Made by a program: the position numbers and the translations under genes. The notes beneath the pieces are model-generated. The model was given only the letters and a program-made list of their open reading frames with translations, was not told the origin of the DNA and did no database searches. Positions 26,355 through 36,104 of a stretch of DNA of 37,525 nucleotides are shown piece after piece. The stretch lies in contig JALLBK010000087.1 in the NCBI GenBank assembly GCA_036940085.1, forward strand, positions 1 to 37,525, read 5' to 3'. Origin of the DNA: Discostella pseudostelligera (lineage: Eukaryota > Bacillariophyta > Thalassiosirophyceae > Thalassiosirales > Thalassiosiraceae). The first letter of the stretch is position 1, and the number at the start of each line of letters is the position of its first letter.

Positions 26355-28088
26355 TTATTTATTCGACAGCCAAAGTTCGAACTCCTCAAGGTTGATGAAT
26401 TGTGTTTTTCTCTTAGGCTCTTGATGCTCGGTCAATGTTTGTCGTGTCGGTATGGCAGTTCCGGGTTTCATGCTTCCTGCTGCCTCGCGTCGAATATCAT
26501 TCACTGACATGGGTTGTCTGATTTCTTGATCATCATCGTCATCAGAAGAAGAAGTCTCTTCCTCCTCTTCCGATTCTTCAACAGGAGATTGGTTTTGCTT
26601 AGATTTGGTTATCGCTTGCTCAATCATTTTGGGTGACTGTTGCAGAAAAGAATGCTGCACCCTGTGAGCGGGTACCATGGCCAAAGGCGAAGACGTTGCT
26701 TGCACAAGACTCACCAGGAATAAACATGCTGACCTCCTTGGCCTCTTTGTTGTCGATAGTTGCTTTAGGTATGCGTCAACAATCTGGATCGACCGTGTTT
26801 CAATCAACTCCATCAAGTTGACAATGTTCCGTTCCGACACCACTCCTCCGCCAATTGTGGTCAGTTGAATATCAACTCGTTGTTGTGGAGGCGTGCTATC
26901 TCGAGATGCTTGCTTCGCCAGGTCAAGCTCATTGCATTTAAGTTTGAAGTAAAGAGCAGTCACCCTTTGCGCAATCGTTTCGATGGTTCTTCTGCTTTCA
27001 ATGGCCGTTTCGTACAATTTTTCCCTCTCCTCTTTCACCTCATCTAGACCGGTCCTATAGACATTCAATGTCGCCGATCGAGTATTTTCCGTATCCATTT
27101 GCTCTTTTCTAATTTGATTTACTTCTTCTCTCAGTTTGGCTGACTGTTCCATTATCCTATCACAATCTTGATTTACCACTTGAATGTAGTTGAACATTGA
27201 GAAGCACTCATCTTCGTTCTTCACAAAGGTGCGCACGATATCCTCAGTAGATGTAAGACCACTAACTTCTCGCAACTGTTCGAAATGCTCCTCGTATTGT
27301 TCAATCTTACTTTGATTCTCCCGTGACCTCGTCAACGTTTCTTCATACTGTTTATCAAGAGCTGCAGCCTTGTCTTTGAGCTGCTTGATATCGGCCACTT
27401 CGTCTGAAGTGATATCAATATTGGCTCCTTCACCTGCCTCGGTGATGCGCAGCTTTGCTGTTACGTCCTCTGCGGTCTCAGCGATCGATTGCTCCAGTGA
27501 TTTCGCCTTCTCGGCAATGCGTAGGCACAGCTCATTGTACTCCTTCTCGAAGGCGGCCTGTTTTTCAGCACCCTGCTGAATGGCTTGATTCCTCCTTTCG
27601 ATGAGCCGTTCACGCCCACTGGTAGCGTCAGCAGCTCTCTTCATGATGCCATCAACCTCTTCCTTAATCTCAACCAACTCTTTCTTCATACACTCTTTGT
27701 TTTTGATGTCGCTGTACACCTTTCTTCGAAGTACGTCGATCTTTCCCTTTATCGATTCGTTCTCATTCTCTATTCGATTCCGCCTGGTCAGCGCCTTGCT
27801 CAGACTGCCCTCCATTTTTTTGACAATCTTCTTCTGATTATTCTCCGCTAGCATTGCAGGATTGAGCCCATCGACTCGATGATGTGCATCGTTTGGTGTT
27901 GTGGCGTACTTGTTGAACAGGAGCATGGCCTTTTGTTTGTTTGACTCTCGGAGGGTTGCAATTTTCGCTTTGACCTCATCGAGATTCACTTGCAATTGAA
28001 CCGCACGCTGCTTTTCTTTGGTTAATTGGCGTGTGAAGAGTTCTCCCCTCGCCTGCAACTCGTCGATGGAGCTTTTGTTGCAATTCAT
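26355..28088 (-). CDS. Outer dynein arm docking-complex coiled-coil protein (ODAD1/CCDC114, DC2 type)
   Basis: A 577-residue, single-exon protein. The frame continues 28 codons upstream, but MNCNKSSIDELQARGELF at 28088 is the natural start. Most of the chain is long coiled coil. The diagnostic region is GLTSTEDIVRTFV, KNEDECFSMFNYIQVVNQD, matching the segment of CCDC114/CCDC63 and Chlamydomonas DC2 that reads as a 'ED..F.LFNY' signature. These proteins anchor outer dynein arms on axonemal doublets. The C-terminus is acidic/Ser-rich and then basic. Presence of this gene implies a flagellated stage; in diatoms that is the sperm of centric species. The assignment to the ODAD1 rather than a sister coiled-coil family is likely but not certain. 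Confidence 0.8.
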   Translation of the reverse strand: MNCNKSSIDELQARGELFTRQLTKEKQRAVQLQVNLDEVKAKIATLRESNKQKAMLLFNKYATTPNDAHHRVDGLNPAMLAENNQKKIVKKMEGSLSKALTRRNRIENENESIKGKIDVLRRKVYSDIKNKECMKKELVEIKEEVDGIMKRAADATSGRERLIERRNQAIQQGAEKQAAFEKEYNELCLRIAEKAKSLEQSIAETAEDVTAKLRITEAGEGANIDITSDEVADIKQLKDKAAALDKQYEETLTRSRENQSKIEQYEEHFEQLREVSGLTSTEDIVRTFVKNEDECFSMFNYIQVVNQDCDRIMEQSAKLREEVNQIRKEQMDTENTRSATLNVYRTGLDEVKEEREKLYETAIESRRTIETIAQRVTALYFKLKCNELDLAKQASRDSTPPQQRVDIQLTTIGGGVVSERNIVNLMELIETRSIQIVDAYLKQLSTTKRPRRSACLFLVSLVQATSSPLAMVPAHRVQHSFLQQSPKMIEQAITKSKQNQSPVEESEEEEETSSSDDDDDQEIRQPMSVNDIRREAAGSMKPGTAIPTRQTLTEHQEPKRKTQFINLEEFELWLSNK

Positions 28089-28328
28089 TTTGGTGGCTTG
28101 GTGACAAACAACAATGAAGAAACAACAATGGTGGTGAGCAAAATTAAAATATTTTAATTTATTGCTTACCAATCAACGATGAAATGAAAATCAACAATCT
28201 AACTCACAGACAGTTCCTGAAGCATTAATGTCGACCTTTCGTCGCTGGCATATCTGCAAATAATGTGACCACACTTGAGTTGGCCACAAGACAAGCATGA
28301 TGTTGTCACATCAGCAAATCCATGATCA

Positions 28329-29360
28329 TCACAAATACTGTTCGATCGCCTTTCCCAGTTCCTCAACATTCCTACACAAAATATTGAAGCCTTCTTCCTT
28401 TGACATGCATTCCTCACTATTGCTACCCCAAAGAACACCTATGGCCGCACGGCATTGTGCATTCACTGCCGCTCGAGCGTCGGTTGGTGCATCACCAACA
28501 TATATGACTTGGGATGGATGTAGATTCATTTCTTCACAGCATTGTATGATGCCATCTCCAAAAGGCTTTGGTCGAGGGACTGAGTTTGCACCATTAATGG
28601 AGGAAAATCGTTGATACACGAACGTGTCCTTTACATCCGATGACGAAGCAGGAATGTCCGACGAGTATTGAGGACAGTTCGCTTTTAGTACAGCATGAGC
28701 ATACTCCACGCATGCATTTGTTAGGGCGCCTAATTGCACGCCAGACATATCACTCTCGAAATTACTCTCTTCAGCTCGAGATAGTGGGCCGCAATGCAAA
28801 TTTATCAACAAGTCGCCAATACCCTCGTAAAAACCAGCAGTCTTTTTATCTACCAACTGCACATAATAATCATCGAACTGCTTTCCCAAGTCATTTCCAA
28901 CCGATTCAAACAATGGATGGTCAGGCTCCAAACCAACATGACGCGCCAGACGTTCAGGAGTGGTATAACGACAACCAAAATGATACTCTTCGGCAGTTAA
29001 TGGGTATGTTTCTCGGGTGTGCATTTCTTGCTGGTTGTTTTTGTTGTGATAATCTGCCAATACTGTCAATGTCGCTTGGAATCCCAAGTTCCAAGAATCT
29101 GCGAGTGTTCCATCGATGTCAAATATGATACCCCGGACTGCACCAGACTTGCCTGCAGTTGAGGTTGAGGATGTGTCCGATGATGATAACGACGACGACG
29201 CGGTCGATGCAATTGAAGTTCGGTGCGTGCACGAGGGCAATGATTTCATGCCGACGCCCGTCACTGTCATCTCCCTACCTCGGCTACCGAGAAAGCCCTC
29301 AACGTGCACCACCACCACAACGAACAATATCACCGCCCTGCCAAGCTTTCTGAAGGACAT
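28329..29360 (-). CDS. Plastid-targeted HAD phosphatase, phosphoglycolate-phosphatase-like
   Basis: A 343-residue protein from the ATG at 29360; the frame extends 85 codons upstream, but the signal peptide supports this start. Residues 1-22 form the signal peptide (AVILFVVVVVHVEG), and Phe23 follows as in diatom plastid-entry signals. HAD motif I is FDIDGTLAD (nucleophile Asp81, Asp83), motif II LGALTNA, motif III RPKPFGDG and motif IV YVGDAPTDARAA. A helical cap lies between motifs I and II. The pattern fits the Gph-like branch. If it acts on 2-phosphoglycolate it would start photorespiratory salvage in the plastid; other phosphate esters are possible. A CRE-like CGACGTCAC lies at 29532-29540. 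Confidence 0.82.
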   Translation of the reverse strand: MSFRKLGRAVILFVVVVVHVEGFLGSRGREMTVTGVGMKSLPSCTHRTSIASTASSSLSSSDTSSTSTAGKSGAVRGIIFDIDGTLADSWNLGFQATLTVLADYHNKNNQQEMHTRETYPLTAEEYHFGCRYTTPERLARHVGLEPDHPLFESVGNDLGKQFDDYYVQLVDKKTAGFYEGIGDLLINLHCGPLSRAEESNFESDMSGVQLGALTNACVEYAHAVLKANCPQYSSDIPASSSDVKDTFVYQRFSSINGANSVPRPKPFGDGIIQCCEEMNLHPSQVIYVGDAPTDARAAVNAQCRAAIGVLWGSNSEECMSKEEGFNILCRNVEELGKAIEQYL

Positions 29361-29893
29361 TATGAAGAGACTAATGAGGAGGGTCGACGTCGCCCTAATC
29401 CTAATACGCCGACGCTCAATGATAGAGTTTGGCGGAAGTAGTAAAAGTAGTGATATGGCGGGAAGCGAAAGCCAATCTCTACAACATGATATCCAACCTG
29501 CCTGGCTGGGGGAAGGACAGACGACAAAAGTCGACGTCACTCTTTTCTGGAAGTTCTGGCCATCGCCCGTGACATCAACTTTTGACTTTTGACTTTTGAC
29601 TTTTGCATCGAGCATTGAGCACGTAGTCGACGATGATGTTCATTCGAAAGGCGACCGCCGATAGGCAACCAGCGGTATAGGAACGCGTAGTGGTAAATGT
29701 GTGAGGCATGGGTATCAACCTCTCTCTGGGTGCAATTTGGTGCATGGATTGTCTGTAATGGTGAGTCGGCGGTGGTCGGCAGTCATCGTGCCGGTGTATG
29801 TAGTTGTGAGGGTGCCACATGTAAGCAAACTCTTTTCAATAATTGATAGAACTGACAGTGCTTGATAATGAAATTAATACTCATTGTACACCC
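29361..29893. other. Intergenic region with CRE-like site and heptamer repeat
   Basis: A 533-bp spacer between the HAD gene and the end of the aldolase-like gene. It holds CGACGTCAC (29532-29540) and four perfect copies of ACTTTTG (29578-29605). The left part could be 5' UTR and promoter of the HAD gene. No gene is supported. Confidence 0.45.
29578..29605 (+). repeat. (ACTTTTG)x4 microsatellite
   Basis: Four head-to-tail perfect copies of a heptamer, in the promoter side of the HAD gene. Confidence 0.85.
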
Positions 29894-31509
29894 TTAAAAC
29901 GTTTCATGCCACCCTTTGGCTGGTGCCCACAGGTCAATCACCTGTGAATCTTCACCGATGTCATCATCATCAACAATGTGATACACATCAAAACATGCAG
30001 CTGCGAGACAGCTGTGATTAGGTATAAGTAACACAGGTGTCCCAAGTGGAAAGCCTTCGAAAGGAAAAGGAGTATTGCCACCATCTTTCAGTCGAATCAT
30101 TGTAGTTTCTTGCGACATCCTATAGCATTCCAAGTCTGGACTACCATACACTGAACACACACCTCCTTGCGGAGTTCCTTCCTTCGTTAGTGCAGTTGCA
30201 CCGGCATCTACCATTATTGCATTTCTATCAGCATCCTTATATTAGCCAATCACACGTGCAAGGACAAACCCAGCAATAGACTCTTCGTTCTTGCACACTC
30301 CAGTATGCAGTTGTTGCCTGTCGTAAAAAACATAGTTTCCCGGGTGCAAATCAGTTTTGTTTGAAACATCCATTTTGTCATGAGAGAACATAGTGGGTGT
30401 TGATCCGATACTGATGTCTAGCAATGAAGTGTCAAAAGCACTCTTTTGTAATGTGAGATGAACCGTTAAACCCCGTAGAAATTTCTGAATTGCAGATTGG
30501 TCATCACTCGCAATGTTCTTCAACTCTGCATCGTCGCTACTGTTGTATGAGTGCCCACTGGAATAAATGTATACCGAACAATGTTAGTAGGTACAACACA
30601 TTGTTAATACTTACCATCCATAAAGAATATGACTCAACGAAGATATGATCATCAGCTCGAAACAACTCACCAGTGACTGTATAATCCCTGCAAGGTGAGG
30701 TAGGAGCTTTTGATAATTCTAGACGCCAAAAACACCCCTTCCTTGTCGCAAGTCACCCCAGCCCGATGATATCCCGTGTCGATCTTAAGAAACACAGACC
30801 ACTTCAAACTTTCCCCCAAAGTAAACCCAAATGTCCGTATGAAATCTTCCAAAAAATTGACTTGCGCTTCGTTGTCGACTAAAACATGAAGATCTCCCCC
30901 ACCATTCGATGCCAACAACTTCTCTTTCAATCGGTATATTGTAGGGAGTTTCGTGTAGCATATGGGTATTCCGTACAATATGTTGGTAAATGGTCGACAT
31001 CCATGTTCCCATGCCAATTCAACCAGCATTTCCAACTCAGGTGTCGTCGATGCAACAAACCCAATTACTGTAAACGATATTGATGATTGAGGGGGAGAAT
31101 GGAAAATTCCGAGATTACTCGTTTGGTCGAGTGGAGAAGGCAACAGTAATTAACATAATCAGAGCCTAAATCATACCTTCCGCGAGCTCGTTTTCTTCGT
31201 CGCTATCTTCATCAAGATCAATCCCAGCCTGAAGCAGACATCCCCCTATTGTCTTGTGCGTCTTGACATGACTGTGTAGGTATTCATTGATGCGCATCAA
31301 CGGTGAGGAGAGAAATCATCGGAAAATGAATGGACACAATATTAAGGTAGAACTACTCACGGCCGCAATCGGCTGATTCCATTGGCAAGCGCCGAGAATC
31401 GGGCAAGTTCGCAGTTCTTGCGGAAGGTGTGCCTATTGACGATGAACGCAGGAGTTTTAACCTGATACAAAAGTTTACCTAAGTTGGATGTGTTTGTGGG
31501 TTTGCTCAT
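29894..31509 (-). pseudogene. D-threonine-aldolase/D-serine-dehydratase-like gene with one in-frame stop
   Basis: Exons are 31509-31361, 31271-31177, 31067-30671 and 30557-29894, with introns of 89, 109 and 113 nt that all splice in frame. The family is the PLP-dependent fold-III alanine-racemase type with a C-terminal metal-binding domain. The PLP Lys lies in RPHVKTHKT, made by joining exons 1 and 2. NILYGIPI, FLKIDTGYHRAGV and GLYSHCGHSY (joining exons 3 and 4) follow. In exon 4, after FVLARVIG, a TAA at 30242-30244 interrupts the frame at codon 319 of 434. The same frame then continues without further damage through MVDAG to the metal-site motif IPNHSC. The truncated product would lack the metal domain and most likely activity. 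A recent mutation, allele or base error is possible; the gene may be intact in life. Confidence 0.72.
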
Positions 31510-31557
31510 GCTGATGCTGATGCTGATATTTGGATCTTTGGATCTTTGGATCTTTGG
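31508..31557. repeat. Short tandem repeats at the aldolase-like start codon
   Basis: Three copies of ATGCTG (31508-31525) abut three and a half copies of TTTGGATC (31529-31557). They lie in the 5' leader of the minus-strand aldolase-like gene, and the hexamer run overlaps its start codon. Confidence 0.7.
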
Positions 31558-31825
31558 TCTGTCCTTGCGATCCTTTTTTTGGTGCCACTCCGCGCGCTTC
31601 CCGCGCTTTTCTCTGCCGCGCACTTTTTTATGTCCAAGCCATGCATGAGCCATGAGATGATAATACAATACAGATGAGACTTCCGCTTCCCGCTGCCTAT
31701 CATGACTCATACGGACGTTTTGTAGGAGTCTACGAACTCACGATCATTGCATTGAATTGGCAACCTGGCTTCACTGAAAGCGGCCCGATCGAATCATTGT
31801 CGACGACACGTGATAATGACAAGAT
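31510..31825. promoter_or_regulatory. Divergent promoter between the aldolase-like and GH16 genes
   Basis: A 316-bp spacer containing a GC-rich TTCCCGCGCTTTT (31598-31610; E2F-like) and ACACGTGATA (31806-31815). The minus-strand frame is open through part of it, but the family similarity begins at 31509. Confidence 0.4.
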
Positions 31826-33455
31826 ATGACCTACCACCAGCAATCGCAAGAAGATTCCCGTCTGATCGACAGAGATGTCGGAAAATATTTAGACAATATT
31901 CATCAGTTAGAGCTGGCCACCGATACTTCGTCGGTACCAGTATCAACAATAGTACCGTGCTGGCCGAAGCGAACCTTAATAGGCAGGGTATCTGCAGCCA
32001 TCGTTATAATTCTATCCATATTCCTACCTTTGCGTTTACGAGCAACTCATGAAGGTCGCAAAGTTGAGCAAGGTCGTGGACTTGTTCCCACCGGACCCTA
32101 TCGCCTCTTGGAGGCCCACGAAGGTCGAGACTTTTTCTCCTACTACAGTTTTTACAATGGGTCAGACTCATTGGGATCAGCAGGATTCAACACGTATGTT
32201 TCACAATCGAAAGCAGAAGAACTGGGTATTGTTGATATTGTTACCGGAGAAAATGATGATGCCATGATAGTTACGAAGGAAGAGTTGGTGTACCTTTCCT
32301 CTGCGCCAACGAAAGATGGCCCCCGATATTCTATTCGTTTGGAGGGTAAAAGGAGGTTCGAACGTGGATTGTTCATATTGGATGTAAGGCACATGCCCGA
32401 TGGTTGTGGAGTTTGGCCAGCCTTTTGGCTTACGGATGAAGATGCATGGCCTTGGAATGGAGAGATTGATGTGCTCGAAGGTAGGCATACTTTCTGCTTC
32501 ACATTAATTGCTCATTTCTCATCGTATATCTCATGCATGATCATCGTGACAGGTGTCAATGGACAAACAACGGCAAAAACAGCTCTTCATACCTCGAACG
32601 AATGTGATATGTATGCGCATGTTGCACCGTATGCAAAAACAGGTGATTGGGAATGGATAAGTAAGTTCGTTTCATTCGTCGTGAAACTCTACTGTGTGAA
32701 CTTCACCAATGGCTGATTACTTATTTTTCACATCGCCTGAAGCTGGAATTCCGAATACATTTACGGGTGAACCAGATATTCGTTCGAACAAACCCGCTGA
32801 TAATTGCTGGATAATGGCACAACATCAATGGGAAAACGAGGGATGTACTGCCGTACATGATCGCAACGATACTTTAGGTGCGCCTGTGAATGCAGCTGGC
32901 GGTGGCATTTATGCATTGGAATGGGATCCACAAAATCACTATATCAAATCGTGGGTGTTTAGTCCGGAGATTCCACAAAATTTGTTTGATGCCGTGCGTA
33001 CTGCAAAAGTGAAAGATGCATCACAAAGAGTCGTGCCTGATCCGTCGTTATGGGGCCTTCCCTATGCTTACTTTGCCATTGGTGATACGACTGGTTGTTC
33101 TGCCGATCATTTCAAGAATATGCACCTGGTCTTAAACTTGGCATTCTGTGGTAATGTCAGTGGCAATCGGTTTTCCAGAGAATGTCCGGTGCTAGCAGAA
33201 AAGTTCAATCGAACGAACGACAACGGTGCACATGATCCGGTATTGACGTGCAACGCTTACATTGAATCAAATCCTAAGGAGTTAGAAGATGCTCATTGGA
33301 AGATCAAGGTGAGACGTCGGCTACTGGAGTTGTGTTCATGATTATTCAATACACCCAAACCTTACGCCCGTATCAATCTGTGCCTGCAGGGTGTCTATGT
33401 GTACGAAAGAATGTTGGAGGCACCTAAGGAAGAAGTAGATGATGCGCAACTATGA
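31826..33455 (+). CDS. GH16 endo-1,3(4)-beta-glucanase-like, type II membrane protein
   Basis: Exons are 31826-32480, 32553-32660, 32743-33308 and 33390-33455, giving 464 residues. Introns are 72, 82 and 81 nt (gtaggc..cag, gtaagt..aag, gtgaga..cag). A single membrane segment at about residues 52-70 (VSAAIVIILSIFLPL) after a hydrophilic, basic-ended N-terminus predicts type II topology with the catalytic domain in the lumen or outside. The GH16 active site is GEIDVLEG with Glu213, Asp215 and Glu218, and the last Gly is made across intron 1. MPDGCGVWPAFWL, LHTSNECDM, GGGIYALEWD and LNLAFCGNVSGNRF match the fungal-type mixed-linkage glucanase branch. Substrates could be chrysolaminarin or wall beta-1,3-glucan. 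Numerous Cys suggest disulfides. Confidence 0.87.
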
Positions 33456-33816
33456 ATTCATTAATTAGATACTCTAGAGAGGGAGTTTATTGCCGATCAC
33501 TGTAACAACATCATGTTTATCGACGCCTCATATTATCCCCTCGATTGACTTTGAGATAATAATAGAGTTCGCTCGAGGTGTGCCGCATGTCAACATCGTT
33601 CGCGCCAAAATTTTGCCACGTGTCGTGTTGGTTTCTGAGTTCGCGCCAAAAAGGATGCCACGTGTCACAGCAGCAGTGCCCCCTTCGGGGTTCGACGTGA
33701 CGATGACGATGAGATGAACCATGAACCCCAACCCGTCGCCCTCGCCTTCAATGCCACAATACAGCGGCTGCTCGTGCATCATTATTCTACACTGGCATGA
33801 CTGATCTGCCTTGAGG
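33456..33816. promoter_or_regulatory. Upstream region of BRAP with duplicated composite element
   Basis: A 361-bp spacer. It holds TTCGCGCCAAAA (33599-33610) with TGCCACGTGTC (33614-33624), then the same pair again as TTCGCGCCAAAAA (33640-33652) with TGCCACGTGTC (33656-33666). The unit repeats at a 41-42 bp period, 150-220 bp upstream of the BRAP start codon. On the other strand each reads GACACGTGGCA followed by TTTTGGCGCGAA, the orientation seen at 8178 and 13419. Confidence 0.55.
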
Positions 33817-36081
33817 ATGGATTGTTTCCATTTAGCATATCTTCCAGCTACCGATATCGAACCGTCGATCGATGTGTCGATCACCGACAGCGACGATGGC
33901 ATAGACCGTGCAATATCGCTACGCATCGCTTCATCTATTCGTTTGTATCGGTGCCATAGTCGCCATTTACGCAGAATCGACGACAATTTACAGGGAGACT
34001 ATCCATATGAGAAAAGCCCAGTGGGAATAAATGAAAAATGTCCGTTCTTTTGCTGCCGCGCTGAGAGGTGCCCACCTCATACTTTGTTTCCACATCGGTC
34101 GTCAGCCGATTCTTTAACTGCAACAGGAAACAACGAGCATGAAATCGTTGACGACAACTACCACAAATTAGCTCTAGGGGAAGCGACTGTGTTAGCAGTG
34201 CTGGTGCCAAATTCATTGACTCGACGTATCATAGACTTGCTGTATTCCATCAATAACCATGAGATATCGAAAGATTACAGACAGATAATCGGTGCAGAAG
34301 AAGATCTGAGAAGATCGATACACCCATGCCTGTGCACACATAAACTACGAAGTGAAAATCATTTAGACAATCATGAAAGATTTAATGATCAGCGGTGCAA
34401 AAATATCGAGGAGAATGCAATACCAGCCCAAATACTCGTCCGCGGAATTATTACGTCATATCATATATCAAACTGTACAAACTTTCCGGCAGATGTTGTC
34501 ATATTGGCTCCAACAAATTCATCTCAGACCTGCACGCATTCTGGAAGACGGAAATGTTGTGATCGGAATCGTCTCATTTCACATCTTAGCAATCTACTCA
34601 ACCACGACACCGCATCGAATGCCCCTTGGTCTGTATTGAAAGCCTTCCCGATTAGTTCGCGATCGATTTTATCATCACCTGTCGATATCAGCAACAATAT
34701 GTCAAGGAGAGACTCAGACAATAAAGCCGTTGGTATAGCTACCTTGCCGTGCTGTCCAGTCTGTCTCAATTTCATTGAACCTACTCGGTTGGGACTACCC
34801 GAGCTGAAGCAACAGCATAAATGCTCACGGTGGTGTTTGAGTTCAAATGATGTTAGTGAAGATGATGCACGCAACATTGCTTATTCTCATCGCGGTGCTT
34901 GTCCTAATGAAATGAGTTTTACACCTTCGCCTCAGTGTGCTTCATGTCAAGCAATCTTCCAGAGAGAGCAACCAATGGAAAGTATGTCAAATGGTTCACG
35001 TCATCATCATTCGCCTTTAATGCAATCACCTACACCGTCGTGGACTGAACCGCACCGCCGATATGAATATTCCCATGCACCATTGGCATCATGGAATTCC
35101 TGTTATCAATGCGGGATGACATCCAATCTCTGGGTGTGTCTAACGTGTGGGGTTGTGGGCTGTGGTCGATATACACACAAACATGCTGAGGAGCATTACA
35201 CTTTAATGGGTCACCCATATTCTTTTGAATTAGCAACCGGGAGAATTTGGGATTATGATGACGGGAACTTCGTGCATCGGATAGATCTAACTGAATGCCC
35301 AGTTCTGTCGATGAAGTTAGGAAGAGCTGTTGCAAGCGCCGAAAGTCAACACTGTGCGTCACCATGGGCTGCTGTTTCTCTTGTTGGCTCCAGTGGTCTG
35401 GGAGGAGAATGTTTGTCAGAGAGTTTTAGTTACGATAGATGGACCAAAGACGGCCTAGGAGATTCATTCACTCAGTGCCACAGCAATCTTGAGGGCAACC
35501 AACTGCCACAAAATGCTTCAAAAATTACCGCGCCGAAAAAATCCATAATGATAGGCCAAGAGTATGAGGCACTGCTTCAGAGTGCTCTCGAAGACCAATC
35601 TCAACACTATCAAGGCGAGATATCTCGCCTCAGGGCTGAATCGGCGACCTCGCGAATGCAAGACAGTGAAATAACGGATAGAGAATCACGTGAAATTGAG
35701 GCATTGCGCATGGATAGTGAACGACTCAAACAGGATATGGAGAAGCTATCATCAGCTCTTTTGGAAGAGCAAAGGAAGGAGGCGAAAAATCGTTCACTTT
35801 CTCAGCGTTTACTGCGAGAGCAATCCATATCAAAGGAGTTGCTTGAAAATATACGCAAGGAAACAGCAACAGTTATCGAGCAGGGGAAGCAACGGGCTGA
35901 TGATTTAGAAATGCAAATCAATGACTTGTCTGCAAATCTAAGAATGATGTCTCAGTTTGCTGTGAACGAGGAGTTGAATAAGGCACAAATATGTGGAACC
36001 ATCGGTGGAGTAAGAAGTGGCGGAGAGAAAGTAGGAAAGCAGCGTGGTAAACAGGCTCGAAGGGGCAGGAAACGAGGTTGA
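33817..36081 (+). CDS. BRAP: BRAP/ETP1-type protein: RING-like, UBP zinc finger, coiled coil
   Basis: A 754-residue, single-exon protein; the open frame begins at a TTG, so the ATG at 33817 is taken. The C-terminal half follows the BRCA1-associated-protein plan. A RING-like segment starts CCPVC (about 312-316), with QQHKCSRWC and later CASC. A canonical UBP zinc finger starts at Cys429: CYQCG, WVCLTCGVVGCGRY, HAEEHY, and RIWDYDDGNFVHR. A long coiled coil (about 585-720) and a basic GRKRG-type tail end the protein. BRAP proteins bind ubiquitin through the UBP finger and act as E3 ligases or signalling scaffolds. The RING lacks the usual Cys-x-His pair (Gln-Gln-His instead) and is probably weakened. 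The N-terminal half, where other members have an RRM-like domain, is hardly recognisable. Confidence 0.85.
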   Translation: MDCFHLAYLPATDIEPSIDVSITDSDDGIDRAISLRIASSIRLYRCHSRHLRRIDDNLQGDYPYEKSPVGINEKCPFFCCRAERCPPHTLFPHRSSADSLTATGNNEHEIVDDNYHKLALGEATVLAVLVPNSLTRRIIDLLYSINNHEISKDYRQIIGAEEDLRRSIHPCLCTHKLRSENHLDNHERFNDQRCKNIEENAIPAQILVRGIITSYHISNCTNFPADVVILAPTNSSQTCTHSGRRKCCDRNRLISHLSNLLNHDTASNAPWSVLKAFPISSRSILSSPVDISNNMSRRDSDNKAVGIATLPCCPVCLNFIEPTRLGLPELKQQHKCSRWCLSSNDVSEDDARNIAYSHRGACPNEMSFTPSPQCASCQAIFQREQPMESMSNGSRHHHSPLMQSPTPSWTEPHRRYEYSHAPLASWNSCYQCGMTSNLWVCLTCGVVGCGRYTHKHAEEHYTLMGHPYSFELATGRIWDYDDGNFVHRIDLTECPVLSMKLGRAVASAESQHCASPWAAVSLVGSSGLGGECLSESFSYDRWTKDGLGDSFTQCHSNLEGNQLPQNASKITAPKKSIMIGQEYEALLQSALEDQSQHYQGEISRLRAESATSRMQDSEITDRESREIEALRMDSERLKQDMEKLSSALLEEQRKEAKNRSLSQRLLREQSISKELLENIRKETATVIEQGKQRADDLEMQINDLSANLRMMSQFAVNEELNKAQICGTIGGVRSGGEKVGKQRGKQARRGRKRG

Positions 36082-36104
36082 TGGTTACATTTTACTGCAA
36101 CAAT

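Noticed and set aside
29361..29615. 85-codon upstream extension of the HAD frame
   Set aside because: It includes a microsatellite and precedes a clear signal peptide, so the ATG at 29360 is the better start.
30227..30250. An 18-nt intron that would remove the TAA in the aldolase-like gene
   Set aside because: It is far shorter than any other intron here and would delete a conserved strand of the enzyme.
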